Below, in pieces: positions 34,759 to 43,913 of a DNA stretch of 51,723 nt. The stretch is from Streptomyces bicolor (GTDB lineage: Bacteria; Actinomycetota; Actinomycetes; Streptomycetales; Streptomycetaceae). The stretch covers positions 1 through 51,723 of the forward strand of contig NZ_JOFS01000047.1 of assembly GCF_000719285.1 (NCBI RefSeq), in the 5' to 3' direction. Each line of letters begins with the position of its first letter. Within the stretch, counting starts at the first letter, position 1. A program made the position numbers and the translations under genes. The notes beneath the pieces are model-generated. The model saw nothing but the letters and a program-made list of their open reading frames with translations. It made no database searches and had not been told where the DNA came from.

Positions 34759-35847
34759 TCAGGTGAGTCCGGCCCGGGCGCAGGCGGCGTCGAGTTGCGG
34801 GGTGCAGATCTGCTGGATCGTGTACACACCGTCCTTCACCAAGGTGTTCTCGATGGTCTCGACGGTCACGGACACCGGGGTGAGCAGCACGGCCGGAACC
34901 GTGCTCCCCATGCTGGTGCGCACCGTGTCCGGGGCGACCCGGTCGAGGCTCTCCCTGCGGGCCGCGGCCACGGCCAGCGCGGCCCCGGCGGTGGCCTCGG
35001 GCCGGAAGGGCTTGTACACGGTCATGTACTGCTCGCCGGCCACGATCCGCTGCACGGCGCCGAGTTCCGCGTCCTGTCCGGTGATCGGGGGCAGCGGCTC
35101 CACCTTGTTGGCCTTGAGCGCGGCGATGCTGCCGGCCGCGAGGCCGTCGTTGGCGGCGTAGACCCCGTCGATGTTGTCGGCGCCGAGGGCGGATATGGCG
35201 CCGGACATGTTCATGTGGGCGACCTCGGTCCGCCACTGGCGGGTGTCGTACTCCTTGGCGATCTCGACCTTGCCCTCGAGCTCGGCCAGCGCGCCCTTCT
35301 TGAACGACACCGCGTTGGGGTCACTGGGATCGCCGTTCATCATGACGATCCGGCCGCCGGCCGCCCCTGCGCCCATGGCCTGCAGCAGCGCCCTGCCCTG
35401 GAGCCTGCCGACCTCCTCGCCGTCGAAGGAGGCGTAGGCCGCGATGGGGCCCTCGGCGAGGCGGTCGTAGGCGATGACGGGGATGCCCGCCTCGTCCGCC
35501 TTGGCGACGGTGGGGCGCAGTGACCGGGAGTCGACGGCGACGAGCAGGATGGCGTCCACCCCCTCGGCGATCATCGAGTCCATCTGGGCCTGCTGTATGG
35601 CCACGTCGCTCTTGGCGTTGGCGTGCTCGACCTCGCAGTCCGCGCAGAGTTCCTTGATCTGCCGGTCGATCATCGGCCTGTCGTTCGTCTCCCAGCGCTC
35701 CGTGGTGGCGTCCGGCAGCAGCACGCCGATCCTCGGCCCGTTCCCCCCGCCGGAGTCGCTTCCCCCGCTCTCCCCGCAGGCCGCGAGTCCGGCGGCCGTG
35801 ACGGCCGCGGTCACCGCGACGACCGCCCCCCGTGCGCAGGCCTTCAT
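34759..35847 (-). CDS. Xylose-type sugar-binding lipoprotein
   Basis: A 362-aa precursor starting MKACARGAVVAVTAAV, with a lipobox LAACGES, so it is anchored to the membrane outer face. The mature part is a periplasmic-binding-protein type 1 fold: IGVLLPDATTERWETNDRPM, VIAYDRLAEGPIAAYASFD, RIVMMNGDPSDPNAV and PPITGQDAELGAVQRIVAGE closely follow XylF-like proteins. GGGAGGT lies upstream of the ATG. It is the first gene of the importer operon (then ATPase, permease). A paralogue encoded at 38686 shares more than half of its residues in the blocks compared. The ligand is probably xylose or a related pentose. Confidence 0.92.
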   Translation of the reverse strand: MKACARGAVVAVTAAVTAAGLAACGESGGSDSGGGNGPRIGVLLPDATTERWETNDRPMIDRQIKELCADCEVEHANAKSDVAIQQAQMDSMIAEGVDAILLVAVDSRSLRPTVAKADEAGIPVIAYDRLAEGPIAAYASFDGEEVGRLQGRALLQAMGAGAAGGRIVMMNGDPSDPNAVSFKKGALAELEGKVEIAKEYDTRQWRTEVAHMNMSGAISALGADNIDGVYAANDGLAAGSIAALKANKVEPLPPITGQDAELGAVQRIVAGEQYMTVYKPFRPEATAGAALAVAAARRESLDRVAPDTVRTSMGSTVPAVLLTPVSVTVETIENTLVKDGVYTIQQICTPQLDAACARAGLT

Positions 35848-36163
35848 GCGAGAGACCTCCCTTTCCTTCACCTCGCGGGGTGAGGAGGGCGTCAAGGACG
35901 AACGGTCGCGATGCCGGCGCCGAGCATCGCGGCGATCATGCTGCGTGAGATCAGGGAACATTCTGCGACAAAAGCGGCAAGACGGTTATGCCGTAAGTGT
36001 GGCACCGGCCGTTGTGAACTGCGAACGCGGCCACTATCGGGTCCGATCGGCGGCGGAATGATGCTGACCTGTCCACTTCGTCCGTATATGAGACGCTGGT
36101 AGCTGAGCGCCCGATCTCAGTCTGTCGGCACCTGTGGCCTTGGCGCGGGAGGAAGGTGCGGAC
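35848..36163. promoter_or_regulatory. Divergent promoter region between sugar importer and phosphatase/binding-protein operon
   Basis: 316 bases separate the two divergent operons. The middle (about 35950-36090) is AT-richer than its surroundings, for example GGAACATTCTGCGACAAAAG and TCCGTATATGAGAC, as expected of promoters. I find no long perfect palindrome. Shared control of both operons from this region is plausible but unproven. Confidence 0.45.
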
Positions 36164-38689
36164 ATGCCTCATGACGGCCCGGCCCGGACCGGCGTCTCGC
36201 AGCTGCGGGCATCGGAGGCCGGGGCCGCGGGCACCGGTCCACCGCCTCCGACGCGCGAGGCCGCCCCGGGGGAGCGAGCCCTGATGTTCGCCGGAGCGGC
36301 GCTGGTCGCTGTCTATGTGCCATCAGCCGGAGACGAGGAGCTCCGGCTGATGGAAACGGCCGGAGAGGGCCCCGCCCCGTACAACCTGCCGAAGCTGCTG
36401 CCCCTGGCCGGCGACTCACCCGCCGCGCGAGCCGTGCGTACCGACCGGCCACTGTGGCTGAGCGCCGCCGCCCTCGCCGCCTACGAGGCCGGGCCGACAA
36501 TGCCGACGGCATCACTCGGGGCCCTGCCCCTGACGGCGGAGGGCCGACGGCTGGGCTGCCTCGTCGTCGTGGGGGCAGCGGCCGACGGATTCGACGCCGA
36601 GCAGCGCCGCCTCCTGGAGCGGTACGCCGGCGCGGTCGCCGACCTGCTCCGCACCGGTGCCGGTCGGCCCGGGCCGCCGGGCCTGCTGGTCCTCGCGCTG
36701 CGCGCACTGCGGGTCGGCTCCTTCGTCCTGGTGCCGGACACCGGCGTGATCGACGCGGACGAGACGCTGCTCGAACTGGTCGGCATCACCCCGGCCGACT
36801 TCGACGGCAAGGCGGACACCCTGCTCGCCAACGCCCTCCCGGAGGACATGCACGCACTGATGTCGGTCCTGGAACCGGCCACCCCCGAGTCCGCCCGGCG
36901 CGAGCTGGAGTTCCGGGTCCGCCACCCCACCGGCGAGGTGCGCTGGCTGAGTCTGCGGTGCCGGATGGCGGCGAGCGCCGACGACCGGCCGCAACAGGTA
37001 CTCGGCGTGGTGACAGCGACCTCGGTGCAGCGCCGCAGCGCCGACGACGTGTCCCGGATCCAGTGGCTGACCGCCGCACTCGACGACGCCACGACGGTCC
37101 AGGACGTCGGCCGCGTGGTGGTCACCGCACTGCGTGAACCGCTGGCCGCCGACCGGGTGGCGCTCGCCGAACTGCGCGAGGACCGACTGGTCGTCATCGT
37201 GCTCGACCCGCCGCATCCCGCAGCCTGGCCCGCGATCTGGCGTTCCGAGTGGCGCTCGGAATGGCCCGACGCCCCGGTCCGCGCCCTGCCCACCCTCCAA
37301 CTGGCCCTGCGCGACGGGCGGATGGATCTGTGGCCGGCCGGCACGTCCCTCGAACCGGGCCTCGCTGGGATCGGCGCCGGAGGCCTCGCCGTGCTGCCGC
37401 TGCCCGCCAAGGGCGGCGTCGTCGGCGTATGCCTGGTCGGCTGGGACCAGCCGCACGAGTTCCCCACCGAGGAGCGGTCCGTGCTGACCGCGACGGCCGC
37501 GCTGGTCGGGCAGGCCCTCGAACGGGCCCACGCCTACGACGCCGAACAAGAGCTCGCCACGCTGCTCCAGCGCAGCCTGCTGCCCCGGCGCCTGCCCGAA
37601 CTGCCCGGCGGAACGGCCGTCGCCCGCTATCTGCCCGCCCGGCGCGGACTGCAGGTCGGCGGCGACTGGTACGACGTCATCCTCATCTCCGAGGACCGGG
37701 TGGCCCTGGTCATCGGAGATGTGCAGGGACACAGCGCCGGAGCCGCGACGATCATGGGCCAGATGCGCACCGCGGTCCGGGCCTACGCGGTGGAGGGCCA
37801 CCCGCCGGACGTGGTCGTCTCGCACGCCAACCGGCTGCTCGTCGGCATGGAGACGGATCTCTTCGCCACCTGCTGCTATGTCGAACTGGACATGGAGGAG
37901 GGCAACGCCCTGTTCGTACGGGCCGGGCACCTCTCCCCGCTGGTGCGCCACCCCGACGGCACCACCGAGGAGGTGCAGGTCGAGGGAGGGCTGCCGCTGG
38001 GCGTGCTCGCCGAGGCGGAGTTCCCCATGACCGCGGTGGCGCTCACCCCGGGCACAGTGCTCGCCCTCGTCACCGACGGCCTCGTCGAGGCCGCCGACCT
38101 GCCCCTTGACGAGGGCATGGACCGCACCCGCGCCGCGCTCGCCACGGCCGACCCGGCGGACCCGGGGCGGATGGCTGACGACCTGCTCGGCGACGAGGGC
38201 CGCCGCGAGGACGACGTCGCGTTGCTGCTGCTGCGCTACGACGGCATGACGGCCCGGCCCATCCGGGCCGGCTGGGAAGTGTGGCGACTGCCCGACGCCG
38301 TCATGCACGCCCGCCGTTTCACCGCGCGAACCCTGCGCCGGTGGAAGGTCGCGGAAGCGGCCGACGGAGTGCTGCTGGTCGTGTCCGAACTGGTCACCAA
38401 CGCCCTGGTGCACACCCAGGGTTCGGTCCGCCTCGACCTGATCCTGCGCGGAGACCTGGTGCGCGTGAGCGTGACCGACTCCTCGCCACGCGCCCCCGCC
38501 AAACCGGTGATCGTGGACTGGGAGTCGACCGGTGGCCGGGGCCTGCTGCTGGTCGAGGCGATGTCGGAGTCCTTCGGCTCCGTGCCGGTGGCCGGCGGCA
38601 AACAGGTGTGGAGCGAGATCCGCGTGCCACGAGCCGTGCCGTCCGGCGCGGACTCGGTACCCCGAACTCACCTGGGGGGCCTGCCATGA
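36164..38689 (+). CDS. Soluble GAF-PAS-GAF SpoIIE phosphatase with RsbW-like ATPase domain
   Basis: An 841-aa protein with no membrane helix. The N-terminal GAF-like region (about 20-170) is followed by PAS (about 180-300, FVLVPDTGVIDADETLLELVG), GAF (about 305-460), the SpoIIE phosphatase (about 480-700; GGDWYDVI, IGDVQGHS, VTDGLVEA) and a HATPase_c domain (about 715-830; SELVTNALVHT, GGRGLLLVEAM). GGAGGAAGG precedes the ATG at 36164. Its stop overlaps the start of a sugar-binding lipoprotein gene (ATGA), so the two proteins are made together. The likely role is control of an anti-anti-sigma factor. Coupling to a binding protein suggests that sugar status is one input; no direct contact is evident, since one is cytosolic and the other extracellular. 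Confidence 0.92.
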   Translation: MPHDGPARTGVSQLRASEAGAAGTGPPPPTREAAPGERALMFAGAALVAVYVPSAGDEELRLMETAGEGPAPYNLPKLLPLAGDSPAARAVRTDRPLWLSAAALAAYEAGPTMPTASLGALPLTAEGRRLGCLVVVGAAADGFDAEQRRLLERYAGAVADLLRTGAGRPGPPGLLVLALRALRVGSFVLVPDTGVIDADETLLELVGITPADFDGKADTLLANALPEDMHALMSVLEPATPESARRELEFRVRHPTGEVRWLSLRCRMAASADDRPQQVLGVVTATSVQRRSADDVSRIQWLTAALDDATTVQDVGRVVVTALREPLAADRVALAELREDRLVVIVLDPPHPAAWPAIWRSEWRSEWPDAPVRALPTLQLALRDGRMDLWPAGTSLEPGLAGIGAGGLAVLPLPAKGGVVGVCLVGWDQPHEFPTEERSVLTATAALVGQALERAHAYDAEQELATLLQRSLLPRRLPELPGGTAVARYLPARRGLQVGGDWYDVILISEDRVALVIGDVQGHSAGAATIMGQMRTAVRAYAVEGHPPDVVVSHANRLLVGMETDLFATCCYVELDMEEGNALFVRAGHLSPLVRHPDGTTEEVQVEGGLPLGVLAEAEFPMTAVALTPGTVLALVTDGLVEAADLPLDEGMDRTRAALATADPADPGRMADDLLGDEGRREDDVALLLLRYDGMTARPIRAGWEVWRLPDAVMHARRFTARTLRRWKVAEAADGVLLVVSELVTNALVHTQGSVRLDLILRGDLVRVSVTDSSPRAPAKPVIVDWESTGGRGLLLVEAMSESFGSVPVAGGKQVWSEIRVPRAVPSGADSVPRTHLGGLP

Positions 38690-39771
38690 GGACCCGAGCC
38701 CATTCCCGCACCCGGCACATCGTCGCGGCGCTCGTCGCCGGACTCATGACGCTGTCCCTGGCCGCCTGCGGGGGAGAGGACGAGGCGGGCACGGAGAGGT
38801 TCACCATCGGCCTGCTGCTCCCGAACCGGGTGACTCCTCGCTGGGAGAAGTGGGACAAGCCGCTGATCGAGCAGCGGCTCAAGGAGCTGTGCCCGCGCTG
38901 CACCGTGGTGTACGCCAACGCCGGGGGCGACGTGGACAGGCAACGGCAACAGATGACCTCCATGATCACCAAGGGGGCCAGTGTCCTGATCCTCGACCCC
39001 GCCGACAGCAGGGCGATGCGTTCCTCGGTCCAGGAGGCACGCAGGGCGGATGTCTCGGTCGTCGCCTATGACCGGCTCGCCGAAGGACCGATCTCGGGCT
39101 ATGTCAGTTTCGACGGCGCGCAGGTCGGCCGACTCCAGGGCGAGGCGCTGCTGGAGGCGATGGGCGGCAGCGGGAACATCGTCATGATGAACGGCGACCC
39201 GACCAGCGCCAACGCGAGGTGGTTCCGCGCGGGCGCGCTGTCCGCCATCACCGGCAAGCTGAAGATCGCCAGGTCCTACGACACCGTGGCCTGGAGCACC
39301 GACAACGCCCACGCCAACATGTCCGCCGCCATCGGGGCCCTGGGCTCGGACCGGATCGGCGGCGTCCTGGCAGCGAACGACTCCATCGCCGCAGGAGCCA
39401 TTTCCGCGCTCAAGACGGCCGGTGTCAGGAAGCTTCCCCCCGTCACCGGCCAGGACGCCGACCTCGACGCCGTGCAGCGCATCGTCAAGGGCGAGCAGTA
39501 CATGACGGTGTACAAGCCGTTCAAGGCGGAAGCCTCCGCAGCCGCCGACATGGCCGTCGCCCTGGGGCGGGGCGAGGATGTCCGGGACACGGCCACGGAG
39601 ACGTTGGACAGCGCCACCACCGAGGACATCCCGGCCGTACTGCTCACTCCGAGAACGGTGACGGTCGGCAACATCAAGGAGACAATCGTCAAGGACGGCG
39701 TGTACAGCATCGAGCAGATCTGCATCCGCAAGCTCCGCCCCGCCTGCTCCCAGGCCGGACTCTCCCCCTGA
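38686..39771 (+). CDS. Second xylose-type sugar-binding lipoprotein, coupled to a phosphatase gene
   Basis: A 361-aa precursor with a signal peptide and lipobox LAACGGE. Blocks such as IGLLLPNRVTPRWEKWDKPL, VVAYDRLAEGPISGYVSFDG, NIVMMNGDPTSANA and PPVTGQDADLDAVQRIVKGE are collinear with the binding protein at 34759, so the two are paralogues, probably from a local duplication. There is no ATPase or permease downstream; a terminator follows. It could deliver sugar to the divergent transporter or act as a receptor. The ATG overlaps the phosphatase stop and GGGGGG lies before it. Confidence 0.92.
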   Translation: MRTRAHSRTRHIVAALVAGLMTLSLAACGGEDEAGTERFTIGLLLPNRVTPRWEKWDKPLIEQRLKELCPRCTVVYANAGGDVDRQRQQMTSMITKGASVLILDPADSRAMRSSVQEARRADVSVVAYDRLAEGPISGYVSFDGAQVGRLQGEALLEAMGGSGNIVMMNGDPTSANARWFRAGALSAITGKLKIARSYDTVAWSTDNAHANMSAAIGALGSDRIGGVLAANDSIAAGAISALKTAGVRKLPPVTGQDADLDAVQRIVKGEQYMTVYKPFKAEASAAADMAVALGRGEDVRDTATETLDSATTEDIPAVLLTPRTVTVGNIKETIVKDGVYSIEQICIRKLRPACSQAGLSP

Positions 39772-39810
39772 GCGGCCCCGGGATTCGGACCGGCCGGCGT
39801 CCGAAGCGGC

Positions 39811-39843
39811 GGGCGGGCGGCGGATGCGCTCCGCCGCCCGCCC
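39811..39843. terminator. Bidirectional terminator, perfect 14-bp stem
   Basis: GGGCGGGCGGCGGA (39811-39824) and TCCGCCGCCCGCCC (39830-39843) pair perfectly around TGCGC, between the convergent binding-protein and ABC-exporter genes. Confidence 0.85.
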
Positions 39844-39858
39844 CGGGCCGTCTGTGGC

Positions 39859-41673
39859 TCAGGGGAACTCGGCCCGCGCGGGACTGTCGTCGAGGAAGCC
39901 GCCGGACTGGTGCTGCCACAGCTTGGCGTAGGCGCCCTGCGCCGCGAGCAGTTCGTCGTGGCTGCCCTGCTCGACGATCCGTCCGCGGTCGAGGACGACG
40001 AGCCGGTCCATGGTGGCGACCGTGCTCAGCCGGTGTGCCACCACCAGCGCCGTCCGCCCGTCCATGAGCCGCCACAGCGCCTCCTGGACGAGGATCTCGC
40101 TCTCGGAATCCAGCGCGCTGGTTGCCTCGTCCAGCAGCAGGATCGGCGCGTCCCGCAGGATCGCCCGGGCGAGAGCGACCCGCTGGCGCTGACCGCCCGA
40201 CAGCTTGACGCCGCGCTCGCCCACCATCGTGTCGAAGCCGTACGGCAGCTCGTCGGCGAACTCCGTGACGTGCGCCGCCTCCGCCGCACGGCGGATCTCG
40301 GCCTCGGTGGCGTCCGGCCGGGCGAAGGCGATGTTCTCCCGCAGGGTGCGGTGGAACATCGCCGGGTCCTGCGGCACATAGGCCATCAGGCTGCGCAGGT
40401 CGGCCTGACGCAGCCGGCTGATGTCCTGACCGCCGATCAGGATCCGGCCGGAGTCGACGTCCGTCATCCGTAACAGCAGACGGGTGAGCGTGGTCTTGCC
40501 GCCACCGGATCGGCCCACCAGGCCGATCTTCGACCCGGCGGGCACATCCAGGTCGAGTCCCTCGAACAGGGGCCGGCCACCGGCATGCGTGAAGGCCACC
40601 CGCTCGAAGCGGACATCGGCGGCCCCGCGCACCAGCGTCTCCGGCAACGGCGGGTCGAGCACCGTCGGCGGTGTCAGCAGCAGTTCGGTGAACTGCGCCG
40701 CCTCCGTCATCGAGCTCTCCAGCCGACGGTAGATCTGGTTGAACTCGAACATGATCCGCGTCGCGTTGGCGTAGTAGGTGAAGGCCACCACGATCGCCTC
40801 CACGCCGTGTGCGCCCCCGCCGAGCGTGACCGCGAGCAGCAGCCCCAGCGCGTTGGTCAGCACCGACATCGGCGCGACCAGCGTGTCGATGCGCAGATTG
40901 CCGTAGTCCCACGACCGCAGTGTCAGCCGCCGCGACGCCGCGACGCGGGCGCGGTGTTCGGCCGCCTCCCGCCCCTCGGCGGCGAACGCCCGCACCGTGT
41001 CCATGTTCATCAGGCTGTCGGCGACATGCCCCGACACCCGGGCGATCGCCTCCTCCCGTTCGTCGACGAGCTCCTGGCGGCGCCGGATGAGGGGCACCAC
41101 GCACACGGCCGTCACGGCGACCATCACCAGCAGCCCGATCACGAGCAGCGGTTCGTAGCGCCACAGCACCACCGCACCGAACGTCAGCGGCACGAAGCTG
41201 CCCACGATCTGGAACGTCAGCGTGTCGACGAACTGCTCGAAACGGGTGGCGAAGCTCAGGACGCGCTTGGTCAGCGACCCGGCGAAGTTGTCGTGGAAGA
41301 ACGCGGCGTCCTTGGCGAACAGCTCGTCCATCCCGATCACGTACAGGTGCTCGATGCCGAGGGCGTCGAGGCGGTTCAGGCAGTGCAGGGCGATCCGCCA
41401 CAGTGTCTCGGCGAACAGCAGGACACCGACGAAGCCGAGGACGTACGGCAGCGCCGAGCCGACGCTGACGTCCCTGTTGTCGGCGATGTCACCCACGAGC
41501 TTGGCGACGATCAGCGGCGCGATGTAGTTGATTCCGATGTTGCCCAGCGCCGAGAGCAGCATCGTGGGTACGGTCAGCCGGCGGAGCCTGGCCAACTCCC
41601 GTCCGTAGTAGCGAAGTGCGAGAAGTACCGAGCGTTTGCTCGGCTGGACCTTGCGCGATTGAGGGGTTTCCAT
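39859..41673 (-). CDS. ABC exporter half-transporter (membrane domain fused to ATPase)
   Basis: A 604-aa protein starting METPQSRKVQPSKRSVLLAL. Residues about 30-330 hold six membrane helices of the ABC type-1 exporter fold. The C-terminal ATPase has Walker A GRSGGGKTT, Q-loop VPQDPAMF, signature LSGGQRQR, Walker B ILLLDEATSALD and H-loop VVAHRLSTV. Such half-transporters act as homo- or heterodimers to expel drugs, lipids or peptides; no second half is adjacent, so a homodimer is likely. The start is supported only by a loose GGGTTGGG. The 271 bases upstream hold no gene. Confidence 0.93.
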   Translation of the reverse strand: METPQSRKVQPSKRSVLLALRYYGRELARLRRLTVPTMLLSALGNIGINYIAPLIVAKLVGDIADNRDVSVGSALPYVLGFVGVLLFAETLWRIALHCLNRLDALGIEHLYVIGMDELFAKDAAFFHDNFAGSLTKRVLSFATRFEQFVDTLTFQIVGSFVPLTFGAVVLWRYEPLLVIGLLVMVAVTAVCVVPLIRRRQELVDEREEAIARVSGHVADSLMNMDTVRAFAAEGREAAEHRARVAASRRLTLRSWDYGNLRIDTLVAPMSVLTNALGLLLAVTLGGGAHGVEAIVVAFTYYANATRIMFEFNQIYRRLESSMTEAAQFTELLLTPPTVLDPPLPETLVRGAADVRFERVAFTHAGGRPLFEGLDLDVPAGSKIGLVGRSGGGKTTLTRLLLRMTDVDSGRILIGGQDISRLRQADLRSLMAYVPQDPAMFHRTLRENIAFARPDATEAEIRRAAEAAHVTEFADELPYGFDTMVGERGVKLSGGQRQRVALARAILRDAPILLLDEATSALDSESEILVQEALWRLMDGRTALVVAHRLSTVATMDRLVVLDRGRIVEQGSHDELLAAQGAYAKLWQHQSGGFLDDSPARAEFP

Positions 41674-41944
41674 CCCAACCCTGTGGTGTTCTGCGGCAGC
41701 CTGCCACGCGTCACGCGGGCAGGGGTCATCGCCGGCGACGGCCGTTGTGAGTTCGGGTTCGAGTGCGGAAGTGTCCCGCGACGGCGACCGCGCAGTCCAA
41801 GCGTTTTCCGGTCGGGAAACGGCCCTCGGGCGGACGTCGGCACGGTCCCGCTCACCGGTCCCGTACCCCTGCCTGCACCGCACCGGACCCGCCCGGTATG
41901 CAGGGACACCACAGCCCCAACTCCCCAGACACACGGAGGACTTG

Positions 41945-42255
41945 GTGCGACTCCTGCCCCGCTCGCCGTCCGGCTTGACCATGGCCGTGTTCGGCATCCT
42001 CGCCGCCACCATGGGCGTGGTCGGCCTCCTCGCCCCGGAGGCCCTCCTGACCGTCAGGGGCTTCACCCGTGTAGGGGACGCCCGGCGCGCGGAGGGAGAT
42101 CACACACTGGTCTTCCTGACCGCGTCCTCCATGGCGGCGCTCACCATGGGCGTGTACTACGTGCGGGCCTCGGCGCACTGGTCACGGCCGCGGCTCTCCG
42201 CCACGAGAAGCAGCGCGAGACCCTCGCCGGCACGGAAGGCCCGGCGCCCGCCTGA
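41945..42255 (+). pseudogene. Frameshifted small membrane-protein gene
   Basis: A GTG with GGAGG upstream opens a frame with a hydrophobic N-terminus (SGLTMAVFGILAATMGVVGLLAPEALLTVRGFT) and a second segment (TLVFLTASSMAALTMGVYYV). After YYV, near 42160-42175, coding bias moves to another frame, GALVTAAALRHEKQRETLAG, which stops at 42255. The product resembles small Streptomyces membrane proteins with a conserved FLTASSMAAL block, but I cannot name the family. Either the gene is truncated by a shift or it is a non-functional remnant; the debris directly downstream supports decay. Confidence 0.5.
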
Positions 42256-42269
42256 GAACCGGGCGCGGC

Positions 42270-42406
42270 ACTCGTTGGAGGCTCGGCGATCGTGCCGGCC
42301 GAGACGGCCGACGTCGGGACCATCACCAAGGCCGTCGAGGAGGCCTTCGCCTCCGCCGGGTTCACCGCACCGCGCGTGTTCGAGGCGGTGCCGTCGCCAG
42401 AGGTAG
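42270..42406 (+). pseudogene. Galactokinase C-terminal remnant
   Basis: The translation GSAIVPAETADVGTITKAVEEA followed by FASAGFTAPRVFEAVPS matches the C-terminus of actinobacterial galactokinases, which end in a conserved AGFTAPRxFEAVPS. The rest of the kinase, including the ATP-binding PxxxGLSSSA block, is absent upstream, so only the 3' end survives. It is a deletion remnant without function. Confidence 0.6.
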
Positions 42407-42780
42407 CCCCACGCCCGGCACATGGGCCGCAGCACATCCGCGATCTCGTCCTCACTCGGCGCCGGACGGTCCGGCTGCACCCACCCCGAGCGGATCTTGT
42501 CGTTCCAGTCGCCGAAGCCGCCGCCCAGCACGGCGCCCTCCAGACCGCTGCCGCAATCGAGCATGCCCGGCTCCAAGTCGAGGACCCGGGAGCGGCAGAT
42601 GGTGCGGAGTTATTTCCCCTCGCCAGGGCCATCCCGAGATCCGTGCTGACGAGGTCGCGACCGCCGACGGCGCGGTGCTTGCTCTGCGCCGAGGGCTGGG
42701 AGGACGTGGGTAGCGGCTACGACCTGCACGGCAGGGCATGCCCGGAAGTCCGCTTCCGAGCCCGGCCGCCGCCGTAGAAG
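42407..42780. other. Non-functional debris between the galactokinase remnant and the GNAT gene
   Basis: About 370 bases without a convincing intact gene. On the minus strand around 42380-42576 the peptide VLGGGFGDWNDKIRSGWVQP followed by DRPAPSEDEIADVLRPMCRAWGYLW looks protein-like but has no flanking frame. It is probably another gene fragment of unknown origin. Confidence 0.45.
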
Positions 42781-42787
42781 CCGTCGG

Positions 42788-43714
42788 TCACTTCAGGACC
42801 GTCTCCCAGGTGTCGACGGCGTAATGGACGGTCAGCCCGTGCCGCGCGTACAGGGCGGGAGCCCCCGTGGCGTTGGCGGTGTCCACGCCGAGCCCCACCG
42901 TCTCCCGTCCGCGCGCGGCGAAGGCGCCGAAGGCGTGCCGCAGCAGCAGGCCGCCAAGACCCTGACCGCGGGCCTCGCGCAGCACACCGATGCTCCGGAT
43001 CCAGCCCATCGCCTCACGGTCGTCGCGGGCGACCAGAAACCCGGCGTCCCCCAGCTCCTCGGTGCCGACGATCCACACCAGGGACCAGTCGAGCACGTCG
43101 GCGTCGACATCCTCCAGCCACTGGTCGTAGGTACGCGGCCGGAAGTCGAAGTGCTGGGCGAAGCTCGACTGATACAGCGCGTGCACCCGCGCACGATCCT
43201 CCTCGCTGGCACACGCCCGCAGCCGTACGCCGGGCGGCGCCTGCGGTACGAGGTCCTCGGCCGCGTCCAGAAGCCGGTGCAGCACGTGATACCGCCGTAC
43301 GACGTACCAGCCCCGCCGCTCGATCAGCGCCGTGTCGAGCGTCGGCTCGGTGTTGAGGTACAGATGCACCACCGCCCGCGCCGCACCGTTCGCGCGGGCC
43401 TTCTGAAGGGCTCGGTCCTCCATCGCGTCCAGGAGGATCTCCCCGGCGCGCTGGTGGTCGGGCAGCACATAGTGATCGATGTCGACGCGCTCGCCGCCCG
43501 ACTCGTCCCACAGCAGGCCGTAGGCCACCAGCCGGTCGCCGTCGAAGGCCAGCCAGGAGTCGCGCTCCAGAGTGACGTCGGACCGCTTCAGATCGGACTC
43601 GACGGTGTGCTGGTCGGTTTCGGGCCGGCCGATCTCTATCCGGTCGATGTCGTTGAGCAGGCCGGTGATGGCGGCCGCGTCGCCGAGGCCGGCGGGGCGA
43701 AAGAGGTAGGGCAT
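42788..43714 (-). CDS. Double GNAT-domain N-acetyltransferase-like protein
   Basis: A 308-aa protein starting MPYLFRPAGLGDAAAITGLL. It has two tandem GNAT folds (about residues 1-150 and 155-308). The C-terminal one carries the acetyl-CoA loop IGVLREARGQGLGGLLL and the late VDTANATGAPALYARHGL. The N-terminal fold has a degenerate CoA motif (VLPDHQRAGEILLDAM). This layout resembles mycothiol-synthase-like proteins, but the acceptor is unknown. The upstream ATG at 43750 would add a proline-rich leader and was not used. Confidence 0.88.
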   Translation of the reverse strand: MPYLFRPAGLGDAAAITGLLNDIDRIEIGRPETDQHTVESDLKRSDVTLERDSWLAFDGDRLVAYGLLWDESGGERVDIDHYVLPDHQRAGEILLDAMEDRALQKARANGAARAVVHLYLNTEPTLDTALIERRGWYVVRRYHVLHRLLDAAEDLVPQAPPGVRLRACASEEDRARVHALYQSSFAQHFDFRPRTYDQWLEDVDADVLDWSLVWIVGTEELGDAGFLVARDDREAMGWIRSIGVLREARGQGLGGLLLRHAFGAFAARGRETVGLGVDTANATGAPALYARHGLTVHYAVDTWETVLK

Positions 43715-43913
43715 GGGCTCAGGGTCCGGGGGAGGGGACGATGGCCGCAACGGAATTTCGCGGCGGGGATCCGCTCAGAGCCTGTGTCATACCTCCGGCC
43801 GGGCGCGCGACGACTGGCACGCACTCCCCCAGAGGGGGCACCCCATCGAGGGCAGCTCCGGCACCTTGCGATCGCACGCGGGACACCCCAGACGAACGAA
43901 AAGGAGGGCTCGC

